Of a stretch of DNA of 64,000 nt, positions 21,773-34,856 are shown piece after piece (the first letter of the stretch is position 1; the number at the start of each line of letters is the position of its first letter). A model generated the notes under the pieces. That model saw nothing but the letters and a program-made list of their open reading frames with translations. It searched no databases and had not been told where the DNA came from. The position numbers and the translations under genes are program-made. Origin of the DNA: Neopestalotiopsis rosae (lineage: Eukaryota > Ascomycota > Sordariomycetes > Amphisphaeriales > Sporocadaceae); NCBI GenBank assembly GCA_023078685.1, contig JALGAS010000001.1:3038001-3102000 (forward strand), in the 5' to 3' direction.

Positions 21773-24700
21773 ATCTTCAGCTTGTTCATATCTCGATCAG
21801 CGGCCATTTTAGAAGGTCCAATGCTGAATCTGGTACATCTCGATTAAAGCGGTTGCCGCTCTGAGGATTTGATATCGCTATAGAGGTTAGATATCTACCT
21901 CGGAGAATTGATCACTTATCTGAGTCACATGTACCCCAAAATTGTTTGATCTGTGTGACAAATTGTGCACCTCACGATGTTTTAGAGAACACCTTTAGCC
22001 GAGCGCTTCTCGCTGATCTAATACTCTGCTCCAGTCTAGCAGCCACCGTTTCTAAAGGCAAGAAGCCTAACGTTGCCATGCCAGTTTCTTAATCTGCCGA
22101 TTTAGCGCTGAAGGGGAAGACTATCGGATGACCTCCTTTTCGTGCCCATTCTCGATCCTCGTATCTTGTACTCTCGGCCTTGTTACAGCATGAGCAGCCA
22201 TTGGCTGTCAAGACTGGATTGTGCCTACATTTGTGTAACGTGTAGTCGTACTGCCTTTGATTAAGTAGTATATCTCTGTGTAAGGTCACTAGTATGCTGC
22301 GATCGCCCGAAACGTATTCTTCTAACACGACCTGCGATCCTGACGTACATATGTACAACCCCAAGCACTTGGCCAACTGTGAAGAAAGTTCATACTCAAC
22401 ACTCGACTCGAATTGCCCTCATGATCATGTATATGTGTATGCCTTTTGATTCTTCCTTTGATATATTTAACTCAGTTCTATAGTCGTACACTACTTGTGT
22501 CCGACATTGGTGATCCCGTGGCGTGGATCGGTTGTTTTGTGATCAGCATACGATTGATTGTCTTTTTGATTTTGAATGCCGAGGCTTTACTTTGATTGAG
22601 CGGTCGTCGACCAAAGAGCTCTGTTTCGACAATTTTCCCACCGAGACCATATATGTGTAAATCTGCCCAAGTGCTCGGTATCGCTTTTTGCCTTTTGGCT
22701 CTGCGTCCCTTACGAGCTGATTTCACCATAAGGCATGTAGTCTTGTACAAGATGGAGTGGGCGTGGGAAGACCACCACTTGGTTGATCATTGTCTCGCAA
22801 ATGTATACTATTCACTTCATGCTAAGCAGTATTGCGTCTAGGGGACCCGATAAATAAGCTTTGTTCAATATCATGGTGTTACGGAAATCTTTCGGGGATG
22901 ATGAAATGGCATTTGGCTGTCGAATCAATGCACTGATCATCTAAGCTGTTACACGCATCTGGACAATAATTTCTGGAATCTGCGTTTTCGAAAGGGTGAG
23001 GGAATGTGCCTGGCTGATGGCAATTTTCCCTATGTACGTCAATGTTCACCTGAATAGAGTACTGGCCAGCCGTCTTCCGGATAGCATGAAGATAGCGAGT
23101 GAGTTGTTCCAATACAAAACATGTAGGTCATTGAAACGGTCACGTATATCGACTTATTTATTCATCTGGCTTATCTGCTTGAGATCTGACCATGCCGCGC
23201 TGCGTATCATGATGGATTGCGTGCTTTCAGGTGACAGCAAGTTTTACTCAATAGAGGAATATGTTAAGTTTTGAAAGCCCTATACCACATTGGCTTGAAG
23301 TAGTTGGATGATACATTCGCTCGGACTGTATCTTGCAGTCAGGAAAGAGTGATTCATGGCGATTTTAGAAATAATCACGTCCATCGATAGCCCATACGGT
23401 CTTATAACAGAGCATGGCATAGCTTGGCTCTCAGAAGCAGATGCGTATATACAAATAACACTCAGAAATGGCCGAAAGCTCCATGAGCTACCAAGGCGCG
23501 AGACACCAAGTGGATGCAGAAAACAAGCTGTGTTCAAAGATGGGTGAATGGCCAATCATTGCTTGATCTAAGACGTCTTGTCATGAGAAGACGCGCAATA
23601 TCTGCTACGACTTGGCTAGGCTTTCCGATATCAATGAATTCGGTATCAATGAGGTTGCGGTTACTGTTGAGATGGAATATAAACTTGTTCTTCTAGAGTA
23701 GAGGCTATTCTCTCTCGCGTATACGTGTTTGTACGTACATGTGTATACACAGCTCGAGTAGCTTTCAGTGCCATTGCCACTGCTTACTCTGACTCACTTC
23801 CTTGACGAGTGAATTAATTCCCTCTAGCCAAAATGTTACGCAGCGAGTGGTTGAAAGAACCGCACGCCATATCAGGTTTGGTTACATCATCCGTCCTTAA
23901 AGTTGTGCCACTCACGGACACCCATGAGATATTGAGGTAGATAAGATATTCAACCCTGAACTACGAAGATCTGGAGAAATGGTAATATATAATAATTCCG
24001 ACCACGTAGGTGAAATACTGAAAACAACCATGGTTCTAGGCAGCAGCTTTATGCGGGTTTTTTTTTCCTGCACCTCTTTCTGCGCTAAGAGTTTCGTCAA
24101 CCTCTGGCATGCTGCAGCAATTGCAAGGGCTGTCACATCGGGTGTGATCCTTGGCAAGGTTGATTCCCCCAGGTGATCTTAATTCATGCAGGCGGCGGAA
24201 TAGTCAGCGAACCTGTCAGATTGGGCGCCTTGTAGGCTGTCCTTGGTGGGAATTGACCTTGACCACCTGCAATTGCAAAAGAAGAAGAAGAAGAATAGAG
24301 GAATCTTGATGATGTGCTATTTCCTGTTCAAAATTCTGCCAAGTTGGGATCTGCATCAATGTCGGCCAGGGACTCGCGGCTCACTGGCAGACCTGCCTAA
24401 TTTAGGCGTCGCGCTCTTCTCGAGCTCTTGTGTTCCTGATATGCCGGCTTTTCTACCTGCGAAAAATGTCAGCCGCCTATTGTAGCACTTGACCTTGAAA
24501 GGGTTGGCCAACTGGAAGGCTTGCTAAAAGGACAGGCGCGTTGCCGTTCTTGGGCGTCCGCTACTGCTCTTGATTTGTGGGTATAGCCCGGAGATTGTCC
24601 AAAGGGAAGGAACCTTGGAAGGGACCTCGCGCGAAAATGCAGGAGAAGAAATACGCATGCGCCGCACATCTAGGCCTGGCCTTTGAAGGATTTGATACCT

Positions 24701-25403
24701 ATCCGACGTGACACCCTCCTAATATTGTTATGTGCTGCGATCTGTAGATCATCAAGTAGTCAGACGAATGGCCCCTCAAGCCCCCAGGTTCCATTACTGC
24801 GAGCATCGGTTGCAAAGGCACTCAAGACTGTCAAAAGTTCCCGCCCTACCCCAGGCGTACCCAGGGCCGGCCGACCGACCGCCCGACCGACTGGCAACAG
24901 GGCGGACAGGCATCCATTTCTTGCTGACTTATTGCAGGATCCTTATCAACTGGGCCAACGGGGGGACCCTGGGCCATCCAAACCCACCCCCACTAAAACT
25001 GTATTTGCAGGTTTTGGAGTATAGTTCCTATTTCAATCCTCTATTCATTCACTCGGTAGTATATCCAAAGCCAAGACCAGGTTGGGAGCCACGGAAACGC
25101 AGCCGAAGAGTAACGTCCAACCCACCTACCTCATAGGTAACCTTACCTACCTGCATTGCCATCTGGCCAATCTATCTACCAGAGTACAACTTATTTCGAT
25201 TGTTTTTTATTTGGTTGTTGGCGCGGGGGCCCCGGCTAAATTGCCCAGATCCATTCCAAGGGAATCAAGTCGGACTCTTGGAATTCCGGCGCCGTCTGAT
25301 TGACTGACAGCGCCCCGTCCGCTCCTGAGCCACACCCGTGCCGTTCCTGTCATTGGACTCCTCCTTCAAATCAACAAGCTGCAAACTTCAACACTGCAGC
25401 TCC
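21773..25403. other. Spacer of 3.6 kb between FKBP12 and the ABC transporter gene
   Basis: This contains the FKBP12 3' flank and the ABC transporter promoter. It is AT-rich with frequent stops in all frames. A (GAA)4-like stretch lies near 24281-24294. Directly before 25404 the DNA becomes CAA/CTC-rich, like a leader. No gene, RNA gene or transposon remnant was recognised. Confidence 0.55.
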
Positions 25404-28400
25404 ATGGAGTTCTTGTCTGTTGTCGGTCTAGGTTCTGCGTGGGAATTGACCCATCTCCATTCGCAGAATGCAGAAAATGTTTTCAACAACTATCATATTG
25501 TTGCGCAGGAACCGTAAGTTTTTGTACCTCTAATCATCCTACCCAAATTGTCCACCTACATAAGAGATAGAGTTCTTGACTAACATTCCCGCTTTATTCA
25601 AGCCGTCCCGGCGGCCTTCCCTGGATTCGCCATCTATCGGGGTTCGCCAGGACCGGATATTTGCAGTTAACTGTCACGGTGCTATCTGCCCTCTTGGTTC
25701 TCCGACACTTGGTGCGGCGCTCCTACTCCAAGGTCACGCGACCTGAGGGCAGTGCCTCGACCTTTTCTTTGCCCTTCGAGCTCATCTCGCAAGTCTTGCG
25801 CGCCACGGCCCTGGCTTTCATGATTGTATCTGCTGTGCGTCACGGCGATAAGTGGGCCAATGTGGTTATCTTGACATATGTCTTCCTGCTCGGGTTGCTG
25901 CGGCTGGTGAATGACATTGAATGGAGACATGTTGCTCTGCACCAAGTGAACTTCACTATCTTCTGCGCATGGATCATCATTCTCTTGGGCGAGTTGCTGC
26001 CGACCATTGCGGTCGACTGGAAATCCTCGTTTGACCCCATGCTGACTGCTAGCATTGCTTCGTTGACAGCGGCTGTCCTGGTGGCGTTTGTCACTCGCCG
26101 CGAATGGGTACCGCCATCTCTTGACCTGGATCTCCCCGAGAATGTGTGTTCACAGCCTTCACCAGAGGAAACTTGCAGCTGGCTCGAGTACTACATAACG
26201 TACGAATGGTTGACTCCCCTCATGTGGCGCGGTGTCCGCCGCCAGATGACCATAGAGGAGCTGCCGCAACTTCCGTGGTATGATGAACCCTTGGTATTGC
26301 TGAGAAGGGTCCAGGAAGCTCGAAAAAAGAACCAATCGACTATCTGGACTCTGATTAGGTTTCTGCCTCGTGAGTTGATTACCATGTCCTTTTGGGCGGC
26401 GACTTGTTTCGTGGTTGAATTGGTAGCCCCGTTTGCCCTGTATAACCTGCTGGGGTACATCAACGCGCCCGAAACGGCCATGCTTCGACCTTGGGTGTGG
26501 CTTATACTCTTGTTCATTGGACCTCTGTCTCGATCTGTCTCGTTTCAGCAGTACATCTTCACGTCGACTCGCTTGATTGTTCGTGTCAAAGCTGCTCTTA
26601 CGCAAGAGTTGTACTACAAGGCCATGAACTCCATGGAGCTCGACGATGAGTCCTTTCAGGATATATCATCGGCAGAAAAGCCCAAGGAAGGCGGCAAGAA
26701 GGAACAAACTGTGACTTCTACCGGCCGACTGGCTAATCTGATGAGCTCCGACATCGACGCAATCACCAATGGTCGAGATATCATACTTGTTGCTGCTGGT
26801 CTACCAACTGGCACAATCGTGGGCTTCATCGGCCTGTACAGCATGCTAAATTGGCCAGCAGCCGTCGGTGTCGGGCTCATGCTAGCCATGTCACCCATTG
26901 GCGTGTATATTGCACAAAGAATGGTACATCTACAACGTGACATCAGAAAGATTCAGGACTCTAGGATCTCGGTGATTTCGGAATATCTTTCATCAATTAG
27001 AGCCATCAAATATTTTGCATGGGAAAATGCCATTATTAACAAGGTCAAGGCTATTCGGTTGAATGAGCAGCGGAAAATTTGGCATATCAATGTCTTGTAG
27101 GTTTCCAAGCAAGTGACTACGTCAGAACTGTACAGCGAGGCTAATCTCACATTTGTCTGCAGATTCATGCTTCTCGGTCAATTCACCGAAGCTATCCCCA
27201 TTATTGCTCTGTTGATCATTTTCAGTCTTCACGTAGCAGTTCGCAAACAGCCACTCACGGCGGACGTTGCCTTCACCTCAATCACTCTCATCAGGACCAT
27301 CCGGCGAAACTTGGCCATGATGACTGGCATGTCTCGAGGCATCACCTCGGCTGGCGTATCTGTCAAACGTCTGGATCGCTACTTCAACAACGTGGTTCCT
27401 TTGACTCGCCATCCGATAGGACCATTGCGCATGGAAAATGCCACAGTCAGGCGCCACAAGAAGGCTACATTCACGCTCAAGGACATATCCATCGACTTTG
27501 TCGAGGGTGGACTCAATGTCCTTGCCGGGCCGAGCGGCTCGGGCAAGTCGACGATGCTTCTTGCGATCCTCGGCGAGACCTTGCTTGAAAATGGAACGAT
27601 CACCTGTCCCAAGGATATTGCTTACGCATCACAGAGTGCTTGGCTTCAGAACGAGACCATCAAGGAGAACATTCTGTTCAATAGCGAGTTTGAACAAGTA
27701 CGATATGATCGTGTTATCAATGCCTGTGGCCTGCCCATCGACTTCAACGAATTCCCGGACCGAGACGAAACAGAAGTTGGTGAAAATGGTGCAACTCTTT
27801 CAGGTGGTCAGAAATCCCGTATAGCACTAGCTCGAGCTCTCTATTCAAAGGCTCCGGTCCTCCTTCTCGACGATATCTTTTCAGCACTCGACGCCAAGAC
27901 CGCATCCGTGGTCTGGGAAGACTGTTTCTGTGGCGACCTGCTCAGAGACCGGACCATCGTTCTTGTTACTCAGCTTCCCTGGATCACGCCACAGGCAGAT
28001 CTGGCAGTTAAACTCGAGAATGGCTCGGTCAAAGAGATTGAAAGACATGCCGACGTTGTCCGAAAGCCCGTGACACTGGGTATGGAATTGGTCGACCAAG
28101 GTGACGTTGATACCACGGTCGAGGTCGCAGCCACGCAGGAGGCATCAAATGGTCACAGCAATGGCAACAAGCCTAATGGACAATCCAATGGTGGAACTAA
28201 CGGTACCATGAAGACGTCCGAAGCTAAACGCCGCGACGAAGTTACACAGGAAGCTCTGAAAACGGGACCGACTGCGCGATTACAATGTAAGTGATATTGA
28301 CCAACTGAGCATGTCAACACAATGACTAACAAATTGTATAGTCTTCAAATACATGGCTTACTTTGGCAACCCTTTCCTTGCTGTCGGTGCGGCTCTCATG

Positions 28401-30466
28401 ACTATTCTGAGTACGGCATCCGCCGTCGGCACTGGATTGTGGATTGCTGTTTGGGTAGATGCATACGGACGGGGCGAAGCCAGCAACATTGCCTTTTATC
28501 TCGGCATTTACGGAGTTTGGAGTTTTGCTGAACTATTCATTAGTGCCATGACGTTTGTCTTTTACGAAAGTGGTGGCTGGTATGCTGCTAGAACCCTTCA
28601 CAACCTCTTCATTGAATCGGTCATGTCAGTGCCGCTGTCCTGGTACAAGACCACGCCCATTGGCCGAGTCGTGAATCGCTTTTCTCGCGACATGAGCTCT
28701 CTCGACAACTCCCTGGTAACATATCTGAGGTTCTGCTTTGACGCGTTTACCCGCCTAGTATTCCAGGTTGGTGCCGTCGGGTCCGTCATGCCGATCTTTA
28801 TGCTTCCAGCTGCAGTGTGTTGCCTGGTTGGCATCATTGCCGGCGAGATGTACACACGAACCGCAGTGGCTGTCAAGAGAATTGTGTCATCGTCGCAGTC
28901 ACCCCTCTTCTCGCAATTTGCCGACAGTCTTGCGGGGATTGCCATCATTCGTGCCAGGGCGGGTATGCCAAAGACCTTTGGCGACCAGCTTGCCGAGAAG
29001 CTGCGCATCTTTGAGAGGGCATCGGAATCTCACTACAACTGTAATCGATGGGTGGCATTAAAGGTCGACATGGCCACTACGCTTGTAACGGTGGCTGCCG
29101 GTGCTATTGCCGTGTCAAAAGTAGGCACTGTCGCGGCCGGACTGGTTGGATTCTCTCTCACAAACGCCACAGTAAGTTCTAAACCCTCCTCCACAGATGG
29201 AATATTATCGCTAATGACTTGTAAAGACTTTGAGTCAAGTCATCATTATGCTTGTGCGGACCATGAATGAACTCGAGGTTGAAATGCAGAGTGTAAGCTT
29301 TATTATCCCCTACCTTTTGGGTCTTCCATTTTCTAATCTGGCACTACTTAGTTCCACCGTATTCGAGAATACGCCCTCGTTGAACCTGAAGAAAAGCCTG
29401 ATGAGTACAAGGAGCCTACGGCGTACACTGATGACGAAACATTGGAAATGCCCGCAGATTGGCCAAGAAGCGGCGAGGTAGAGTTTCGAGACGTCACAAT
29501 CAAATACGACCCCGATGGTCCCGAGATTCTGAAGAATATCAACCTCAAGTTTGCTGCTGGCGAGAGGGTTGCCGTTGTTGGCAGAACTGGGTCAGGTAAA
29601 TCTACGGTAAGTATTTCGCTTTTTGGCCTGAATATCTAAGTTCTTGGCTTATTGAAATATGTAACTAACTCGAATTCCCAATATAGCTCGTCTTATCTAT
29701 GCTACGGTTTTCAAACATTGTTTCTGGAAAGATTCTCTTTGACGGCGTCGATATTACCAGTTTCTCGCGCAAGCGTCTGCGCGAGGCATTGACCATTATC
29801 CCCCAGGAGGCCGTCCTGTTCAGCGGAGATGTAGCATCCAACTTGGACCCCACTGGCGAAGTGCCAAAGGAGGTGGTGACCAGAGCCCTGCAATATTGCA
29901 GCGGTATCGCATCTTTTGAGTACCAGGAAGTAGAGGAAGAAGAGGATGCCGCCGAGAGCCAAGACACGAACGGCACTCATTCCGATACGCAAAAGATTAG
30001 CCTCACCACCTCTGTCAAGGCCAAGGGCGAGAATTTCTCCCATGGCCAGCGCCAGGTCCTGTCGCTCTGCCGCGCCCTGGTGCGCAAGAGCAAGCTCATG
30101 CTCCTTGATGAGGCAACGGCGAGCATGGACTATGAGACCGACCAGGGCATCCAACAGGTGCTGCGCAAGGAGCTCAACGAGCACGGCCGCGACCGTACCT
30201 TGGTCACCATTGCGCACAGGCTCAAGACCATTATCGACTATGACAAAGTTGTGGTTTTGAGTGCTGGAAGCGTGCTAGAGTAAGTCCAGTCGCCTTTCTT
30301 TGAGACTTTTGCAATATTCATGACGTGTTTCTCGTGGTTAACGCTGTTCTTTTTCAGGACTGGTTCGCCGAAAGAGCTTTATGATGCCAAGGGACAATTT
30401 TACGATATGATGAAGCACAGTGGTGAGTTTGAGGACTTGGAAAAGTCCCTAAATACTAAAGAGTGA
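25404..30466 (+). CDS. Full-length ABCC (MRP-type) ABC transporter, Ybt1/Bpt1-like
   Basis: Eight exons (25404-25513, 25603-27096, 27163-28286, 28342-29171, 29227-29292, 29352-29606, 29687-30279, 30358-30466) close in frame to 1526 residues. The order is a hydrophobic N-terminal region, TMD1, NBD1, TMD2, NBD2. NBD1 has Walker A GPSGSGKS (657-664), signature LSGGQ (747-751) and Walker B VLLLDD (767-772), where Asp replaces the catalytic Glu, as is usual for ABCC NBD1. NBD2 has Walker A GRTGSGKS (1285-1292), a variant signature FSHGQ (1410-1414) and Walker B LMLLDE (1430-1435) with the catalytic Glu. An acidic insert (EYQEVEEEEDAAE) lies within NBD2, as in the vacuolar Ybt1/Vmr1 branch. Such pumps move glutathione conjugates, bile-acid-like compounds or metabolites into the vacuole or out of the cell. 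The substrate and membrane are not determinable here. Intron 6 falls between the Thr and Leu that follow the NBD2 P-loop Lys-Ser. Confidence 0.93.
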
Positions 30467-33400
30467 TGGAACGATGGGGTGTGGATATTTCCAAAACAAA
30501 AGGAGGAACAGAGACATTGATGTTGAATAATATTTCAGTTCATATAGAGTCTTGAGTTATGAAAAGAATTTTTGCCTTTCTTTTTCCCTTTCTGACTACG
30601 CACTTGATATGACTTAGTCAAGTTGAGTCAAGCTAAGAAATAAAAGACTAGCTGCAAGTAAATTTATACCTTATCCAAGTCCTGAAGTATGTCACAACTC
30701 GCAGAAGTAATATGTAACATGAACACAAAATCAACGAGTCGTCGTGGCTTTGCCTATTCAGCTATATGGTTGATAATCCCCTATTAATCCCCGACCTATC
30801 TTTCATGCTTTCCAAATTCTTGGAACCCAGATCACGCAAGAGAACTAAGATGGTCACTGCAGAAATCATTCCCAGGAGGGCAAGACAAGGACAAGGTCAA
30901 GAGTTGAAGAAGAAGGGAAGCTCTTTACCTCATTACACGCCATGAGCGCCCAGCCAGCTGACCAATGACGAGATGGATGAAGATGATGCAGCTCTTTCGT
31001 CCCAACCTGGTTCATGGGAACGCGAACCAATAAGTGAGACGAAACAAGGATCTTTGGAGAGGTAAAGAGGAGCCTGAGAGATGGAAACCAGTTGAACATT
31101 GCTGACAACATGCAAGGCGACATTAGACGAACAAGGACAAGAGACGGTGACGCCCGACCTTGGATCATACCGAGTTACTGACGAGAGATGGATGCAAATG
31201 AAAATCGAAGAGGCACCATGATCACACAAGCACAAGCTCGCCCTGATGTGACGGTTGCGCCCGCTTGTCCTATCAATATTGTATATACAGTACAAGGCCG
31301 AGTCGACCGAGGGGAGGACGAGGCGGGTTCCACATGGTGAAGAAGAATCCTTATGAGGGAAAACCAATGAATGAACAAGGAGGAAGGGGAAAACAAGTGG
31401 TTTGCCCCCACCTTTGAATCGATTTGCCTCTGTGCTTGGGGGCAGATTTGCTTCGATCCAAACGTGATTGCGTCGGCGATGAGGTCACGGTCACCATAAA
31501 CGGCTCGATGAACGCGGTGCTTCTGGAGCTTGGCCCCAAAGTACGATAAAGTCGTAGGGCGAAAATGAAGGATACCCCATTGGTGGGCTTCTTTTCCGGG
31601 GGAGAGGCTCTACTTGCCGTTTTGTTTTTGAAGGTTTGGCGATGGCAAACTTTTTTTCCTCCCCTGTCTTGGGGGTCGTTCTTTTTTATTTGTTCATTTG
31701 CAAACAGCGTACAATATGGCAACTGGGGCCGGTATCAAAAGAAGTTTGGGTTCCTCGTTGGTAGATATTCCAAGAAGAGAAAAGAATAGATAACAAATGA
31801 TCACACCGCTGCGTAGACTCTTGAACTCTAACAAGAATAGGAACGAAAGAAAAAGAAAGGCGGAGCGAAACGAGGGAGGATCGATACTGTAAGGCACAGA
31901 TCTCAAGAGAAAGATAGATGAAGTATACTTCGGCAAGATGCCTTTTCCAACGATCGGTCTGCCCGAACCCATGACAACACCCCCACACCGGTGATCTGTC
32001 GAAAACACTTGTTTGTACCATGTTACATTCGAATGGAAGGGGGCTGCTGCAAGAGAAAAAGACTTGGGGTTACACGTCTCTCGCCAATCGTTCTTTTTCT
32101 ATATTGCCTTCGATGGGGACCCCCGCGGATGTTGCGATCCGGTACTCACCCCTGGAAGCTGTAGGGTAATACAGCTTGCGCCTGGAGACTAAAAAGGATA
32201 GAGAGCATAAGACTAGGCTGGTGACAGGGTCCCCCCAAGTCACTTACTATCGGCCTAGAAGGCCCGGGGAAGGATCCGATATGTTGGCTTTCCGTGACCT
32301 TGTGCGACGACAAACTTTGGGCGGGGAGGAAGAGGTCCCCCATCATCGCGGTCTGTTGCACACGATGACACCTCGTCAGGAACAAAGAGACTCCGCCCGC
32401 AAGAGCGGAATTATTCCTTTTCTCTTTACTGGCAAAGGTCTCCACTGACGAACGTTTCATTTCGACGGGGACACAAATCTCATAAAAAGATGGGGGTCGG
32501 TCCGCGAAAGATTGAAACTCTGACAAGGGTTTGGCGAGACAAGGAAAAAAAAACCAGAAAGGAAAAATAGGGAAATGAAAAAGAAGGACATGGTACACAC
32601 GCTTGCTCTTGCCGTGTAATGTTCCGGCCATTACACAGCGTTGGAAAATCCCCCATTGCAGCCCTACCCGCATGACGACTAAGACATGCGTTTGAGTGGG
32701 TAGGGATTGCTGTCGATCACCAGTGAGCTATTCAGGTGGTACATCATCAGCCTCAAGTCAGGGTATAGTGTTGCCCAGCCCTTTTTATTTTCTCCTCGCT
32801 GCCATGTAGAAATATTTGAACATATGGCATTGCAACATGGCATACAAGTACTATATATGACATGGTATCTAGAATGGCCCGGGATGAGCAGTTCCGGCAG
32901 TTAGCGATGCATTTTGCAAATGAGGATAAGGGAGACAAAGAAAAAGAAAACAAGTACGTGTCCTACTTGAGGATGTGTCCAATGTCATCTCGGCCACGGA
33001 CATACCCACATCACCAAGACCGCCTGCTTGTACAAGATATAGGCAACGGTCGTCATACATGAACATCTTACATGAAATGGCTGCCAAATCTCAACAGCAA
33101 GGCAATTGCTTAGGTATGTTAATAGAAAGTGAGATGGGAAACCCGATATCTCAAAAAGGCGTCTTGAAAAGAATAAAGAGAGAATGTAATAGCTTCACTC
33201 ATCTGACGAGACACTAATCCACAAGATGGAGGAGCATCAACAAGAGTAGAATAACAAGCAATCGGGATATTGAAATCTAAACTTTTCAAGTCTACCAGGA
33301 TCCCTCCTATGCGTACGCCGAGAAAAAGCAAAAGACCTCATCTAGTGACATTTTAAACCCCCCTTTGCCTTTTTTTGTCCCTTTTTACTCCGTAATTCAG

Positions 33401-34694
33401 CCTCTGGACTGTAAGGTTCTTGCTCAACAAAAAGATTTTGAGTTCCAAAAGACTGGTGATCCCAAACGCAAAAGCCTGCTTGAAGAAATAGACACGTGAT
33501 TCTCCGACGTACAACGCATCATGAAAAAATGGGGGTGGGAAAAAACAAATGTCGTGGAACCATAAAGTTGATGATTCGAGAAAGGACATTGACCGCCAAA
33601 TGGTGTGCGTGTGCGTGCTGGTTTCTCTGTCTGAATATCCCGTTTCATCATACGCCGGAGCGCAATATAATGATGGGATCAAGGGAAAGGATAAAAAGGT
33701 AAAAGGAAGCAAAAAACAAAAAACAAGCCCAAGCAATTACAGACCAGCCCACGGCGTCTGAAACTAGTGGACTTATCCGTTCCACTGTTGCTCAAAAACG
33801 AATCTAGAAAGAAACTTGTGATACAAAAAATGCACAACGACAGCGGGCCCCCGATCTCGGGAAGTTGCCGTACATTCCGGGCTGCAAGGCCAAAGAGGAA
33901 AGAAAGCACAGAACCACCGAGAGCTCTAGAAACTGCAAGGAAGAAAAACAAAATGACGAAAGATGCCATGTCATCATTCGCAACGTGAAAAGCTTGACTG
34001 AGTGGGCATTTGGCGGTGTACAGGTCCAGTAGTGAAAAGATGAGGAAGAATAATGTGAGTAAAGTGACAAGAGTAGTCTCGCGTGCCGTTTCCCCTCCCG
34101 GTAGTTGGGTCGAAATGTCTCGGGAATCAGCCGCGTCAGGGGAATGACGTTCAGACCGACAGAAGAACGCGCCCTCTCTTACACTCATACTCATGTTTTG
34201 ACGCACTCTTCTCCACTGAGATGTTCACCGAAAGATCGGTTTGGAAAGCTTCAGAGGTCATCGACCCCTGTTCCTTCCAGACGTTGAAACGTGGTCCCGG
34301 GGCTATCCCTACTTGACAGGTCGGCATATTTGCTTTTCCCGCATGCTGCCGGTTTGCTTTTTCATTTATCGATGAGATGATTGTGCATTTGACAGAGGCG
34401 GTGGCCCTTTTAGAATACTGCAATCGAAGTAATAACAAATTAGCGTTCGAACTTGCCTCCGCCTTATTGGGCCATATATGCCAATTCTTGACAAAACGGC
34501 AAAGTGAAGGGAGAGAATCTTTGGGCATAGAAACATGTCCGACACCGGATGCGTGCCTCTTGCGTGGCTTTTCCATTGGATCAATCCAACGTGTTTGAAG
34601 AGCTGCATTACGTACCTGTTCTCAATGAACTTTGTCTCCCTGCCCAGAGCCACATGCTAGGCCGCATGTTTTGTTGTCTCTGGGATTTCAACCT
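30467..34694. other. Region of 4.2 kb without a recognised protein gene; leader-like on the minus strand
   Basis: The first few hundred bases are the 3' flank of the ABC transporter gene. From about 30.8 to 34.3 kb the minus strand is rich in C and T and reads like a long 5' leader. It has a consensus intron at 32149-32047 (GTGAGT to a CT-rich TTGCAG) and other acceptor-like sites. Several open frames of 100-175 codons exist (30933-31367, 32146-32673, 33679-34206) but are of low complexity or odd composition and have no family motif. Confidence 0.45.
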
Positions 34695-34856
34695 CTAGTT
34701 GTTTGCGCAGGCACGACACATGTGAACCTTGCAATACCGACATTCCATGATCCACCAGTGCGGTCCGGAATGGCACATGTTGCATGCCCATTGAATGAGA
34801 GTGTTATCCGACTTGATCATCTTAAAGGAGTGGGCGCAGCTGGTAGAAACGGCCAT
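34695..34856 (-). CDS. Tiny CXXC-rich putative zinc-binding protein (53 aa)
   Basis: A single coding exon gives 53 residues. The core is IQWACNMCHSGPHWWIMEC followed by RYC, KVHMC and RAC: three CXXC pairs separated by ten and four residues, plus an upstream Cys-Ala-His and further His. This arrangement is typical of a small treble-clef or ribbon zinc fold binding one or two zinc ions; Gly-Pro-His-Trp-Trp in the first loop would be a family fingerprint. The start is well supported: CACCATGGCC context, preceded by a C/A/T-rich leader with its own intron. I believe similar short proteins occur in other ascomycetes, but I cannot name a family and do not assign a function. It stands alone inside a gene-poor region. 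An upstream Met in the same frame at 35048 would add 64 residues only if the 5' UTR intron were retained. Confidence 0.7.
   Translation of the reverse strand: MAVSTSCAHSFKMIKSDNTLIQWACNMCHSGPHWWIMECRYCKVHMCRACANN

Noticed and set aside
33679..34206. Minus-strand frame of 175 codons with hydrophobic stretches that could look like TM segments
   Set aside because: The hydrophobic residues come from T-rich DNA (runs of TTT and CTT), there is an intron-like acceptor inside it, and no recognisable family.
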